64,000 nt of DNA from Luteolibacter sp. Y139 (GCF_038066715.1 NZ_JBBUKT010000001.1:186001-250000), one strand, 5' to 3'; positions 8,941-19,425 are shown, counted from the first letter of the stretch. A program made the numbers and translations. The notes: a model not told the origin generated them from the letters alone.

Positions 8941-9386
8941 TGAGCGAGTCACCCAAGCGTTTCGTCCAGGAAGGGGAACAGATCCACGAAACCAACGCGT
9001 GGACCCACAACGAATGGCTGTGCCGCCCCGACCTCGTCGCCGCGGAAAAGCTCCTGATGGTTCGCGCCACCATGCCCGGCGGCCATTGCCACCCCTTCCA
9101 CCGCCACCCGCACCGCGAGGAGATCATCCACGTACTCTCCGGACGCGCCGAACAGTGGGTCGGCAACGAATACCGCATCCTTGGCCCCGGCGAAATCGCC
9201 CACCTCCCCGCCGGCGTCGTGCACGCGACCTACAATCCCTTCCCCGAGACCCTCGTCTTCCACGCCATCCTCTCCCCGGCCAAGCTGCCGGACGACCTCG
9301 CCGCTGCCGTGGACCCCGAAGACGTCTCCGATCAGGAACCATGGGCGTCACTCCGCAATGGAATGACGCCCTGCCGAATGCTCTAA
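8940..9386 (+). CDS. Cupin-domain protein
   Basis: A 148-residue protein with a single cupin barrel. The metal-binding motif 1 is visible as GGHCHPFHRHPHREEIIHVLSG (about 47-68) and motif 2 as GPGEIAHLPAGVVHATYN (about 81-98), so the His and Glu ligands are present. Such small cupins bind metals and sugars or act as isomerases or sensors. The ATG overlaps the downstream operator-like repeat and lacks a clear Shine-Dalgarno sequence. It is convergent with the esterase gene ending at 9391. Substrate unknown. Confidence 0.85.
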   Translation: MSESPKRFVQEGEQIHETNAWTHNEWLCRPDLVAAEKLLMVRATMPGGHCHPFHRHPHREEIIHVLSGRAEQWVGNEYRILGPGEIAHLPAGVVHATYNPFPETLVFHAILSPAKLPDDLAAAVDPEDVSDQEPWASLRNGMTPCRML

Positions 9387-9390
9387 CGGC

Positions 9391-11136
9391 TTACAGCCCC
9401 GGCTTCGGCGGATTGACCGGCTTCTCCCACGCCTTGATGCCGGTGAGCTGGGTCTTCCGCTTGAAGACCTTGTCACCCGCGGTGACATAAAGCGTCTTCA
9501 AATCCGTCCCACCGAAACAAAGGTTCGAAGGAAAGCGCGCCCCCGGAATCGGCGGCAGGATCAGGTTCACACGACCCGGCTGGTCGCAGATCTGCACGCC
9601 CATCGCCGTCGCGACCAGTAGCCAGCCATCGCGCGTCACCTTCAGTCCATCCGCACGACTGCGCGGATCCGGATCCGCCGGTGGTAGGTGCAGGTGATGA
9701 TACGGCTGCACGTTTGTTAGAGAGCCATCCTTCGCACGGCAGGCGTCCCAGACGTAGCGGCCATTCGGATCGGCGATCTCCACCCGTGTCTGGTCAGGCG
9801 TGAGAGTCACCCCATTCACCCCATTGCAGCGGTCGGTCCCCATCACCTTGTCCTCGCCGGGACGAATGACCCACACCGCCTTCTTGTCCGGCTCGGTCGC
9901 ATAAATGATGCCGTCGTTGGCGACGACCAGATCGTTCGCCTTGATGTCCTTCGCGTGGACCTTCTCTTCCTTGGTCGTGATGTCCCACGAGACGATCTCA
10001 CCGCTGCCAGCGCGGCACCCGTAGAGGCGGCCATCCGGACCGAAGGCAAGGCCATTGGTCCCGCGGCTATTCTCAAGGAACACCGATACCGTACCATCCG
10101 CCGCCACCCGATGAATCGTATTCTTCGGGATATCCGTGAAGAAGATCCCGCCATCCGGCGTCGTGATCGGTCCCTCGGTGAAGCCATATCCCTCGCCCAC
10201 GAGCTGCCAATCCTCTCCGGTTACCAACATCTCCTTCGCCCGGCTACGACAGGCATCGTAGTTCACCGCCACCGGCTTCGGGAAATCCTTCCACAGCCAG
10301 CGCAGCGCTTCTGGCATGATCGCTCCGCCATGCTGATGCGAATGCGGCCCCTCGCCCCAGTTGTGATTCACCTCGTAGCCTGAGAAGGTCAGCGCTCGCT
10401 CCATCGACTGGTTCGCCATCCACCAGTCACCACCGTAGATGTTCAGGTCATTCGACCCATCTTGGAGGAAGACACGCAGTGGCTTCGGCTCGGTCTTGCG
10501 CACCAGCGTCGGAAATTCATCCGCACCCCGCAGGCCGACATACGTCCCGATCATCGAGTAAACGCGCCGGAAGGCATCTGGCCGTTGCCAAGCCACATTG
10601 AAAGCCGCGATCGCTCCGGACGACGCACCACAGATCGCGCGATGGTCCGGATTGTCGCTGATCTTATAGTCCTTCGCCACGACCGGAATCAGCTCCTCGA
10701 TCAGAAACCGCGCATAGTCTCCGCTGAACGCATCATACTCGTAGCTCCGATTGAAACGCGGCTGGCTCTCGCCATTTCCCGCTGGCACCACACCCGGATC
10801 CACGAAAAGCCCGATCGTCACCGGCATCTCCCCTTTCGCGATCAGGTTGTCGAAAACGATTGGGATCTTGTTAGCCCCGCCCTCGCTCACATAGCCGCCG
10901 CCGTCTTGGAAGACCATCAGGCAGGCCGGTTTCGACGGATCATACTGAGCCGGAACGTGCAGCCAGTAGGTCCGCTCGGTGCCCGGATAGATTTTACTGC
11001 CGGAGAAGCTGTGCTTGGTGGTCACCCCCTTCGGCACCCCATCTTGGCGAACCGACGCGGGATCAACGGGATACGGACCTTCGGCATGCAGGGCTGCCAG
11101 CGGAAGGAGGGCGAGGAGGCAAAGTGCGGGTTTCAT
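9391..11136 (-). CDS. Secreted esterase / SMP-30 gluconolactonase-like fusion
   Basis: A 581-residue exported protein. The ATG at 11136 gives a clean signal peptide (MKPALCLLALLPLAALHA), whereas the longer frame from 11238 would bury it, so the shorter start is used. Residues about 45-295 form an esterase-D-like alpha/beta hydrolase with the nucleophile elbow CGASSGA (Ser near 168) and a late His-rich stretch (GPHSHQHGG) supplying the catalytic His. Residues about 320-570 form an SMP-30/gluconolactonase beta-propeller (GYGFTEGPITTPDGGIFFTD). The fusion suggests sequential cleavage of an ester or lactone of a plant or algal carbohydrate; the substrate is not visible. Confidence 0.88.
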   Translation of the reverse strand: MKPALCLLALLPLAALHAEGPYPVDPASVRQDGVPKGVTTKHSFSGSKIYPGTERTYWLHVPAQYDPSKPACLMVFQDGGGYVSEGGANKIPIVFDNLIAKGEMPVTIGLFVDPGVVPAGNGESQPRFNRSYEYDAFSGDYARFLIEELIPVVAKDYKISDNPDHRAICGASSGAIAAFNVAWQRPDAFRRVYSMIGTYVGLRGADEFPTLVRKTEPKPLRVFLQDGSNDLNIYGGDWWMANQSMERALTFSGYEVNHNWGEGPHSHQHGGAIMPEALRWLWKDFPKPVAVNYDACRSRAKEMLVTGEDWQLVGEGYGFTEGPITTPDGGIFFTDIPKNTIHRVAADGTVSVFLENSRGTNGLAFGPDGRLYGCRAGSGEIVSWDITTKEEKVHAKDIKANDLVVANDGIIYATEPDKKAVWVIRPGEDKVMGTDRCNGVNGVTLTPDQTRVEIADPNGRYVWDACRAKDGSLTNVQPYHHLHLPPADPDPRSRADGLKVTRDGWLLVATAMGVQICDQPGRVNLILPPIPGARFPSNLCFGGTDLKTLYVTAGDKVFKRKTQLTGIKAWEKPVNPPKPGL

Positions 11137-11258
11137 CGGAAAGGAACAGGGACGGAGCGGAAAGCGGCAATCTTTCCCGATGACGAAACCCGCGAAAGGA
11201 CCGGGAATGATCCCTTGCCAGCGGGCCGGGCCACGCATTGAATCCGCCGCGACCGGCG

Positions 11259-12596
11259 ATGTTTTTGCTGAAAAAGGTTTTCCAACTGCGGGACAAGGCG
11301 AACCCGGATAACGAAAAGCCTTTCCTGGATCACCTCGAGGACCTGCGGGTGATGATCAGCCGCATCGTCATGACACTGCTGGTGTCCATGCTGATCTGCT
11401 TCAGCTTCCAGGACCAGCTGATGGTGATCATCCGCAAGCCGGTCAATGAGGTGATGGCCATCCACGAAACGAAGATGCTGCCATCGGACGTGGACCGGGC
11501 ATCATGGGATCAGGCTCGGAAAATCGAACACGCCATCGCCGGACTCGAACCCGCGAACGCCAATTACATACTCGCCCAGTTCGACGAGAAGACTCGGATG
11601 CTCGTGGATGCCGTCCGCCTGCTGCGTGCTTCGATCGTGCTGCCGGAGGCAAAGCGCGCCGAGTTCCTCCAGCAGGCAAAGGCGGACCCGCCCATGGCGG
11701 AGCTCATCAAGACCCTTCTTGCCAATGGAGCCCAGCCGGAGATCGACGCCCGGGGAAATCTCCAGATGATGACGGTGCTCACCCCCACGGAGCCCTTCAT
11801 GCTTTCCATGAAGCTGGCGTTCTTCGCCGGCATCGTCCTCGCCTTCCCCTTGCTACTGCTCTTCGTGCTGCAGTTCGTGCTTCCGGGCCTCCACTCCCAT
11901 GAGAAGAAGGTCCTGTGGCCCGCGCTGGCTATCGGCTTCGGACTGTTCCTCATCGGGGTCTGCTTCGCCTACTTCGCGGTGCTTCCCCGCGCCCTCACGT
12001 TCTTCTTCGAGTGGGGCCTCTCGATGGGCGTCTCGAATGACTGGCGGATCGGCGAATACGTGACCTTCGCCACCCAGTTCACCCTGCTCTTCGGCTTGTC
12101 GTTCGAGCTCCCGGTCGTGGTCATGGTGCTCGTGAAGCTCGGCCTGCTGACCTACGAGTCGATGAGCCGCACCCGGTCCTACGCCATCCTGGCGATCGTG
12201 GTGGCCGCCGCCGTCATCACCCCCACCCCGGATGCCTTCACCATGTGCCTGATGGCCGGGCCCATGATCATCCTCTACGAAATCTGCATCTGGCTCGCAT
12301 GGTTCGATGCCAAGAAACAGCGCGAGACCGAAGCGGCCGAGGACAGCCAGCGCTTGGAGCGACTGCTCGATGACGAACGCGCCACTGAACAGCGCCACGA
12401 CGACGAACCGGAAGGCGGCGAGGAAGAAGACCGCGGCGACCATTGGGACCCCTCATCCTCCGAAGAAGGCTGGAAGGCCGGCCAAGAGGACGAGACCCCT
12501 GCCAAGGAACACGATGCGCCTGTAGAGGACAGCGACACTCCTGCGAAGGAAGGCGACACCCCGCCAGACCATGGTCACGGCGAGGAAAAGCGGTGA
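11259..12596 (+). CDS. tatC: Sec-independent translocase TatC with extra periplasmic domain
   Basis: TatC is the twin-arginine signal-binding subunit of the Tat translocase. The core is clear: FLDHLEDLR at the N-terminus, the TPTEPFMLSMK segment before TM2, and six membrane spans ending near residue 350. Two features are odd. About 100 residues (roughly 63-165) are inserted in the first periplasmic loop. A charged, low-complexity tail of about 90 residues rich in Glu, Asp, Pro and His follows TM6. The length is 445 residues against about 250 in E. coli. The start is ATG 11259; the upstream TTG at 11238 is less likely. tatA/tatB are not nearby. Confidence 0.93.
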   Translation: MFLLKKVFQLRDKANPDNEKPFLDHLEDLRVMISRIVMTLLVSMLICFSFQDQLMVIIRKPVNEVMAIHETKMLPSDVDRASWDQARKIEHAIAGLEPANANYILAQFDEKTRMLVDAVRLLRASIVLPEAKRAEFLQQAKADPPMAELIKTLLANGAQPEIDARGNLQMMTVLTPTEPFMLSMKLAFFAGIVLAFPLLLLFVLQFVLPGLHSHEKKVLWPALAIGFGLFLIGVCFAYFAVLPRALTFFFEWGLSMGVSNDWRIGEYVTFATQFTLLFGLSFELPVVVMVLVKLGLLTYESMSRTRSYAILAIVVAAAVITPTPDAFTMCLMAGPMIILYEICIWLAWFDAKKQRETEAAEDSQRLERLLDDERATEQRHDDEPEGGEEEDRGDHWDPSSSEEGWKAGQEDETPAKEHDAPVEDSDTPAKEGDTPPDHGHGEEKR

Positions 12597-12663
12597 ATTA
12601 CCGACCTTTGAGGAAAGCTAATTTCCCATTTCCAAGGGCCGAATGTCCCGCCAGCCTCCGCGC

Positions 12664-13539
12664 ATGCATTCCATGACGGGATTTGGCCGCGGCTCGGCCA
12701 CGGCAGACGAGGGAACGGCGACAGTGGAAATCGCCTGCGTGAACCGCAAGCAGGCCGAAGTGGTCATCCAGCTCCCGCGCGAGCTGAATGAGCTCGAGGC
12801 CCGCATCCGCCGCGCCGTCCTGAACACCATTTCCCGCGGCCGCATCCAGGTCAGCGTCCAATTCGACCGCTCCAGCGGCGCCCCTGCCCCCGTCAGCGTC
12901 GACCTCCGGATGGTGGACGCGCTGGAGGCCGCCTTCGAAACCATCTCCCGACACACCGGCCGCAATGTCTGCCCCGAGGCCGGCGATTTCCTCCGTACCT
13001 CCGGCATCATCCGCATCGAGGAAAGCGGACTGGCCGCCGAGACCGTCTGGGGAGCCATCGAGCACGCCTTGGAAGTCGCCATCGAGCAGGTGCTGGAAAT
13101 GCGCTCCGCCGAGGGCTCCGACCTCGCCAAGGACCTCTCCACCCGCCTCACCGCGCTGGAAAAAACCGCCGCCGCCATCGCCACTCTGGCTCCCGGCCGA
13201 CCGGAACGTTACCGCGAAGTCCTCACCAAGCGCCTCCGCGATGCCGGACTTGAGCTCGATCTACAGGACGAGCGCGTCGTCCGGGAAATAGGCATCTTCG
13301 CCGACCGCTGCGACATTTCCGAGGAAATCACCCGCCTCGACTCCCATTTCCGCAAGTTCCGCGAATACATGACCGGCGAGGAACCCGCCGGCCGCCCCCT
13401 CGACTTCCTCTGCCAGGAAATCCACCGGGAGTTTAACACGATCGGCTCCAAGGCCTCCGACGCCGCGATCGCCCAGCATGTGGTCGAGGCCAAGACCGAG
13501 CTGGAGAAAATCCGCGAGCAGGTGCAAAACGTGGAGTAA
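12664..13539 (+). CDS. YicC family endoribonuclease-like protein
   Basis: A 291-residue member of the YicC/YloC family, whose E. coli member has RNase activity. The N-terminus MHSMTGFGRG is the family hallmark and fixes the start at 12664 rather than the ATG at 12643. The C-terminal block EYMTGEEPAGRPLDFLCQEIHREFNTIGSKASDAAIAQHVVEAKTELEKIREQVQNVE is the conserved DUF1732 region, read here in two parts: GRPLDFLCQE (about 245-254) and NTIGSKASDA (about 259-268). It lies 67 bp after tatC on the same strand. Confidence 0.93.
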   Translation: MHSMTGFGRGSATADEGTATVEIACVNRKQAEVVIQLPRELNELEARIRRAVLNTISRGRIQVSVQFDRSSGAPAPVSVDLRMVDALEAAFETISRHTGRNVCPEAGDFLRTSGIIRIEESGLAAETVWGAIEHALEVAIEQVLEMRSAEGSDLAKDLSTRLTALEKTAAAIATLAPGRPERYREVLTKRLRDAGLELDLQDERVVREIGIFADRCDISEEITRLDSHFRKFREYMTGEEPAGRPLDFLCQEIHREFNTIGSKASDAAIAQHVVEAKTELEKIREQVQNVE

Positions 13540-13626
13540 TCGGCATTTCAACTGCGTTTCCACCCGCCGCGGCTTTCTCGGGTCGCTTCCGTTGACTTTT
13601 CCTCCACCGCCCTCCATACCCCGCCC

Positions 13627-14136
13627 ATGTCCTCGGCTTTGCCGCCCAAGCCCCGCATCATCGGTCCCCGCGTCCGGGTCTGCATTGTCGCGGCCAAGTA
13701 CAATGAACAATTCGCCGACGCGCTGGTGGACAACACCGTCGAGGAACTCGGCGAGCTGATGCCCCAGACCCGCGTCGACATCATTCGCGTCCCCGGTGCT
13801 TTCGAGGTCCCGGTCACCGTCGCCAATGTTCTCGACCGCAGCGAGTCCCCGCCCGCCTGCGTCATCGCTCTCGGAGTCATCCTGAAGGGTGCCACCTCGC
13901 ACGCCGACCTCATCGCGGGCTCGATCACCCAGTCCCTCATGGCCATGGCCGTGCAGTACAAGGTGCCGATCATCCATGAAGTCCTGCTGGTCGAGGATGA
14001 AAAGCAGGCCTACGCCCGCTGCATCGGATCCAATCTCAACCGCGGCCGCGAAGCCGCCCGCGTCGCCGCATCCATGGTCGATATTTTCCACGAGATCGAG
14101 CGCACCATGCCTCGCGTTATTTCCCGCAATGCCTAG
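13627..14136 (+). CDS. ribH: 6,7-dimethyl-8-ribityllumazine synthase
   Basis: Lumazine synthase condenses 5-amino-6-ribitylamino-uracil with dihydroxybutanone phosphate in riboflavin synthesis. The 169-residue length is normal. Conserved blocks are visible: AAKYNEQFADALVD, VPGAFEVPV, ALGVILKGATSHADLIAG (with the catalytic-site His) and the C-terminal ARCIGSNLNRGREAA. Its stop codon overlaps the nusB start in the stretch ATGCCTAG, so ribH and nusB form a translationally coupled pair, a gene order common in bacteria. Confidence 0.97.
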   Translation: MSSALPPKPRIIGPRVRVCIVAAKYNEQFADALVDNTVEELGELMPQTRVDIIRVPGAFEVPVTVANVLDRSESPPACVIALGVILKGATSHADLIAGSITQSLMAMAVQYKVPIIHEVLLVEDEKQAYARCIGSNLNRGREAARVAASMVDIFHEIERTMPRVISRNA

Positions 14137-15028
14137 CCGCCGACAAATCCGCGAGGCGGTAGTCCAGTTCCTCTACTGCGCCGACCTCGAAGGCGGAGCC
14201 GACCCCGCGTCGCTCCGCGAAGCCTTCTGGCAATTCGTCACGGAGTCAGACCGCCGCGCCATCCTCCAGGCGACGTGGAAGACCCTGCATCACCTGAGCC
14301 TCGGCCGTGAGGCCCGCCTCACCGAGTTCCAGCAGCGGTTCGATGTCGCGATGGCCACTCTCAAGGCCCGTCCGCAACTCGAGCGCACTAGCATGGCGTT
14401 GCAGGCAGTGTCCGACCTTGAGAACAAGTGGACCGCCGCGATGATCAATCTATCCCGCATCCCGCGCGATAGCGACGACGATTCCTTCAGCGAGCAGTTC
14501 GAGCCGGCACTCGGAATCTTTTTCCGCACCGATCGCGACCTCATCTTCGCCCGCAAGCGCTTCCTCGAAGCGCTTGAAGACCTCCCCGCCCTCCGCTCCC
14601 AGCTCGATCCCGTCGCCGGCAGCATCCGCCGCCTCGACCGCATCTCCGAGCGCGTCCGCATGGTGGAGGAGCCGGAAAAATTCCCCGATCAGGTCGACCT
14701 CGCCAAGCTGCGCGAGTCGAAGGAATCCCTCGCCAGCCTGCTGCGCGAGACGAACACCCTGACCGATGCCGTGCTCCGCGAAAAGGACGCCATCGACGAA
14801 CGCCTCGCCGCCGTCGTGGAAAACTTCGCCCCGGAGCGCATCGATCCCGTGGATCGTGCCATCCTGCGACTCGCGACCTGGGAAATCCTGCACCAGAACG
14901 TCCCCGCCCCGGTCGCCATAGACGAGGCGATCGAACTCGCCAAGCGCTTCGGCACCACTGACTCGGGCCGCTTCGTGAACGGCGTGCTCGACAAGATCTC
15001 CAAGACCGCAGCCGGGCAAGGGAGCTGA
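14129..15028 (+). CDS. nusB: Transcription antitermination factor NusB with large insertion
   Basis: NusB, with NusE, binds boxA RNA in antitermination of rRNA operons. The N-terminal RRQIREAVVQFLYCADLEG (3-21) and the C-terminal ERIDPVDRAILRLATWEILH and PAPVAIDEAIELAKRFGTTDSGRFVNGVLDKI blocks are diagnostic. The protein has 299 residues against about 140 usually; roughly 150 mostly helical residues are inserted in the middle. The ATG at 14129 overlaps the ribH stop; a longer open frame upstream from 13889 is only a shadow of ribH. Confidence 0.92.
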   Translation: MPSRRQIREAVVQFLYCADLEGGADPASLREAFWQFVTESDRRAILQATWKTLHHLSLGREARLTEFQQRFDVAMATLKARPQLERTSMALQAVSDLENKWTAAMINLSRIPRDSDDDSFSEQFEPALGIFFRTDRDLIFARKRFLEALEDLPALRSQLDPVAGSIRRLDRISERVRMVEEPEKFPDQVDLAKLRESKESLASLLRETNTLTDAVLREKDAIDERLAAVVENFAPERIDPVDRAILRLATWEILHQNVPAPVAIDEAIELAKRFGTTDSGRFVNGVLDKISKTAAGQGS

Positions 15029-15032
15029 TCCC

Positions 15033-15371
15033 TCAGGGCCAAAGGCGGCAGTGGATCAAGAGAGCTGCCGCCATCAGCACGACTCCGGTGACGCCGGTAG
15101 CGACGGAAGCCGCACGGCTCACGCTGCTATTCCGGACACTATTCGGAGCAATGATCCGGGATGAGTGCCCCAACCAAAGGCGATCCCCGTGGTAGGACGC
15201 CAACGCTCCTCCCACAAAACCTGCACCGCACAGGTAGGTCGCGAAAACTCCGAATTGCATCGAGTAACCAATACCGAGCCTCAAAATAAGAGCGACTCCC
15301 ACGACGGCACCCACCACCAGTCCCAAAATAAACTGGAGGGTCCAGGCAAGCCAGTCGGCGGAGTCTTTCAT
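15033..15371 (-). CDS. Small membrane protein, unknown function
   Basis: A 112-residue protein with about four hydrophobic stretches (around 8-28, 32-52, 55-70 and 90-108). It is probably an inner-membrane protein. ATG 15371 (MKDSADWLAWTL) is chosen over the longer frame from 15461, whose extra 30 residues are Arg-rich and not membrane-like. It is convergent with nusB (4 bp between stops) and divergent from the permease gene at 15499. No family recognised. Confidence 0.65.
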   Translation of the reverse strand: MKDSADWLAWTLQFILGLVVGAVVGVALILRLGIGYSMQFGVFATYLCGAGFVGGALASYHGDRLWLGHSSRIIAPNSVRNSSVSRAASVATGVTGVVLMAAALLIHCRLWP

Positions 15372-15498
15372 GGGGTCGGCGGTGTTTCGCCCGGAGCGTG
15401 CACGGTTTTGTAGCCGACCCGCACGATGGAAGCCATTCCGTATCCTCCGGAATTTTCCCATCCCGTCGCGGCCTCCGATCTGCTAGACCACCCGGCAG

Positions 15499-16956
15499 AT
15501 GGCCCGCTACCCCACCCGCTTCCAGCTTCGCACCCTGTGGAATGCCGCGACCGGCGTCTCGATTCTGGTGCTCGGTGCGCTGATCGTCGGGCTGGTCTGG
15601 CTGGTAGGTCAGGTCTTCGGATTCCTCCAGCCGGTGCTCGTACCCTTGGCGGTCGCCGCCATCGTCGCCTATTTGCTGGATCCGGTGGTGCGCATTTTCC
15701 AAAAGCGGGGCTTCTCCCGTCGCTGGTCGGTGGTCTCGGTGTTCGCCGGCTTCACCCTGATGGTTGCGGGCTTGGTCGCCATCATGATTCCCTTGGTCGG
15801 CGGGCAGATTCATAAGTTCCAACAGCAGCGCGAAGCGATCGCCGCTTCCCAACAGCAAGAGCAGGCTCAACCGGAGCCCGGCCCCGCCGCACCCGCCGTA
15901 GAGCCCGTCTCAACCGGCGAGCACCCGCAAACCGCCGCCGAGCGCAAGGCCATCGAGGAGAATCCTGCCGCGGCAAAGAAGCCCTTCGACGAGATCATCG
16001 TCGACCTGCTGATCCACACCCGGAACAAGAACGAGTGGTCGAAGCCCTTCATCGATCCCCTGCTCGGCCCTCCGGATGATCCGAAATCCGATGCACCGAA
16101 AGCCACCCTCACCGCCGCGCTCGATGACGCCTCGGAAAAGGGCCTCAAGCAGCTCGACCCACCCATCATCCTCCAAAACACCGACCTGTGGGCACAGGGA
16201 AAGAGCTACCTCGATGAAATCATCGGCTGGATCAAGGGCGGCGCGGGCAAGGTCCTCGGCTTCCTCGGCCTCGCTCTCGGCTTCGTGATGGTGCCGATCT
16301 ACCTCTATTATATTCTCAATGAGAGCGCCTCCATCAAGGAGCACTGGCACGACTACGTCCCGCTCAAGGCCTCGCGCTTCAAGACCGAGCTGGTCGAAAC
16401 GCTCACCGAGATCAATCGCTACCTGATCTCCTTCTTCCGCGGCCAGGTCCTCGTCGCGTTTATCGATGGCATGCTGGTGGGCCTCGCTCTCACCGCTTTC
16501 CGTCTACCGCTCGGCCTGCTTGTCGGCATCATCATGGCGGTCCTCGGGATCATCCCCTACGTCGGCAACATCATCACCCTGATCCCCGCCTGCGTGCTGG
16601 CCTACTTCCACTTCAGCGTCCCCGAAAACCAGCACATCCTCGGCTCGAATCCATGGGCCTACGTCGGCGGAGTGGTGGCAATCTTCATCATCGTCCAACA
16701 GATCAATTCGCTCGTCACCGCCCCGAAGATCGTCGGCGACTCGGTCGGCCTGCACCCGATGACGGTGATTTTCTCCATGCTCTTCTGGTCGCTCATCCTC
16801 GGCGGTTTCGTCGGCGCGCTGCTCGCCGTGCCGCTCACTGCCGCGGTCAAGGTGCTCTTCCGCCGCTACATCTGGGAGCGGAAGCTGAAAGAGGACTCCG
16901 ACGAGAAGGACCGCGGCTACGACGAGTGGGAGCCGTCCGAAGCAGAGGGACTTTAA
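15499..16956 (+). CDS. AI-2E family transporter (PerM/TqsA-like permease)
   Basis: A 485-residue multi-span membrane protein of the AI-2E transporter superfamily. The hydrophobic N-terminal pair (about 20-105) and the C-terminal bundle with VPIYLYYILN, FFRGQVLVAFIDG and LGIIPYVGNIITLIPA (about 255-370) are characteristic. An extra Pro/Ala/Glu-rich segment of about 130 residues (about 110-240) sits between the second and third hydrophobic blocks. Members export small molecules such as autoinducer-2 or act as Na+/H+ antiporters; the solute here is unknown. Confidence 0.88.
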   Translation: MARYPTRFQLRTLWNAATGVSILVLGALIVGLVWLVGQVFGFLQPVLVPLAVAAIVAYLLDPVVRIFQKRGFSRRWSVVSVFAGFTLMVAGLVAIMIPLVGGQIHKFQQQREAIAASQQQEQAQPEPGPAAPAVEPVSTGEHPQTAAERKAIEENPAAAKKPFDEIIVDLLIHTRNKNEWSKPFIDPLLGPPDDPKSDAPKATLTAALDDASEKGLKQLDPPIILQNTDLWAQGKSYLDEIIGWIKGGAGKVLGFLGLALGFVMVPIYLYYILNESASIKEHWHDYVPLKASRFKTELVETLTEINRYLISFFRGQVLVAFIDGMLVGLALTAFRLPLGLLVGIIMAVLGIIPYVGNIITLIPACVLAYFHFSVPENQHILGSNPWAYVGGVVAIFIIVQQINSLVTAPKIVGDSVGLHPMTVIFSMLFWSLILGGFVGALLAVPLTAAVKVLFRRYIWERKLKEDSDEKDRGYDEWEPSEAEGL

Positions 16957-17008
16957 CGTCAGGCCAAGAGGCTTGCCTCGCCGGTCGCTTCATGGCGGCA
17001 TCTGCCAC

Positions 17009-18265
17009 GTGAAAGCTCTCTTGCTGCTGCTCCTCGCTTTTGCGTCGCTGGCCCACGGCCAGATCTACGCCGACTTCACCGTCACCCAAGGCAGCAATCC
17101 GCTCGGCACCTTCCGCGCCCGGCTGGACTACGACAAGGCCCCCCGGACCTGCGCGAACTTCATCGGCCTCGCCACCGGACGCCGGCCATGGATCAAGACC
17201 ACCACCGGCCAGATGATGGAAAACACGCCTTTCTACAATGGGCTGACCTTCCACCGGCTGGTTCATAACTTCGTCATCCAAGGCGGCTCGCCCAATGGCC
17301 TCGGTACCGATGGCCCCGGATACGTCGTCCTCGATGAGTTCCACCCCGCCCTCCGCCACTCGGGCCGCTACTTCCTCTCCATGGCCAAGGGCACTTCTCC
17401 AAATACCGGGGGATCGCAATTCTTCATCACCCTGGCTGCGGCTCCCTCGCTCGATGACAAGCACTCCGTCTTCGGCGAAGTCATCGACGGTCGCCCGATC
17501 ATCGACGGCTTCACCAACGCCACGAACTTCCCCGTCACGAACGAAAAGCCTAACACCCCGATCACGATGACGAACGTCGTGATCTCCGGCCCCAGCTACG
17601 CTGCCTTCAACCTGGAAGACCCGGCGTTGAAACTGCCCACGCTCCGCGGAACGAAGATGACTCCGGTCCGCAACGCCGCAGCGTCGACGTTCACTCTCAA
17701 ATTCGACCGGCAGCCGTCCCACGAGTATTTCAACAGCTACTCCATGAATCTCCAGTCATGGACGCCCTTCCAATATTGCACGAGTTGCAACGCCCTGGCC
17801 GCGGAAGAATTCACCATCACGTCGGTAACGTTTCCCCGGTTCTACATGCGGATGATCGACACTGACTACGGCTTTCAGGTCAACGCGCCCGCCACCCTGA
17901 ATCAGAATGGCCGCAAGCTGCGCATCACCAGCCGTGCCGGAGACTGGGTGGAGCTCACATTGGGCGGCAGCACCACCGGCACCTGGACCGCATCAAATTC
18001 GACCAGCGGAACACTCACCGGCGTGTCTTGGACCGATTCGGCACCCTCCGCCGGCCTCTTCACGGCCTCGAATTCACAAGCCCGCCTCATTCCTCTCGGC
18101 CTGCTGAGCGCCACCTTCAGCTCACCGGCCGGAACCGGCGCCTGGACGTCCCTCAACTCGGCCTTCCTTTGCTTCCACAGCGAAACCGGCGGCTGGACCG
18201 AGGGAAATGCCGGGGTCAGCGGGGGAACCATCGCGGTCAATCAGGCCTTCACGATCACCCCGTGA
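17009..18265 (+). CDS. Exported cyclophilin-type peptidyl-prolyl isomerase with C-terminal extension
   Basis: A 418-residue exported protein. The GTG at 17009 gives a signal peptide (KALLLLLLAFASLAHG); an upstream in-frame TTG at 16973 would bury it. Residues about 17-200 are a cyclophilin domain with the hallmark FHRLVHNFVIQGGSPNG and SMAKGTSPNTGGSQFFIT. The C-terminal 210 residues are Thr/Ser-rich beta sequence without a recognised family, perhaps a cell-surface or matrix domain. It probably acts as a folding catalyst in the periplasm. It lies 52 bp after the permease gene. Confidence 0.9.
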   Translation: MKALLLLLLAFASLAHGQIYADFTVTQGSNPLGTFRARLDYDKAPRTCANFIGLATGRRPWIKTTTGQMMENTPFYNGLTFHRLVHNFVIQGGSPNGLGTDGPGYVVLDEFHPALRHSGRYFLSMAKGTSPNTGGSQFFITLAAAPSLDDKHSVFGEVIDGRPIIDGFTNATNFPVTNEKPNTPITMTNVVISGPSYAAFNLEDPALKLPTLRGTKMTPVRNAAASTFTLKFDRQPSHEYFNSYSMNLQSWTPFQYCTSCNALAAEEFTITSVTFPRFYMRMIDTDYGFQVNAPATLNQNGRKLRITSRAGDWVELTLGGSTTGTWTASNSTSGTLTGVSWTDSAPSAGLFTASNSQARLIPLGLLSATFSSPAGTGAWTSLNSAFLCFHSETGGWTEGNAGVSGGTIAVNQAFTITP

Positions 18266-18273
18266 CCCGCTGA

Positions 18274-19425
<1,152 letters not shown>

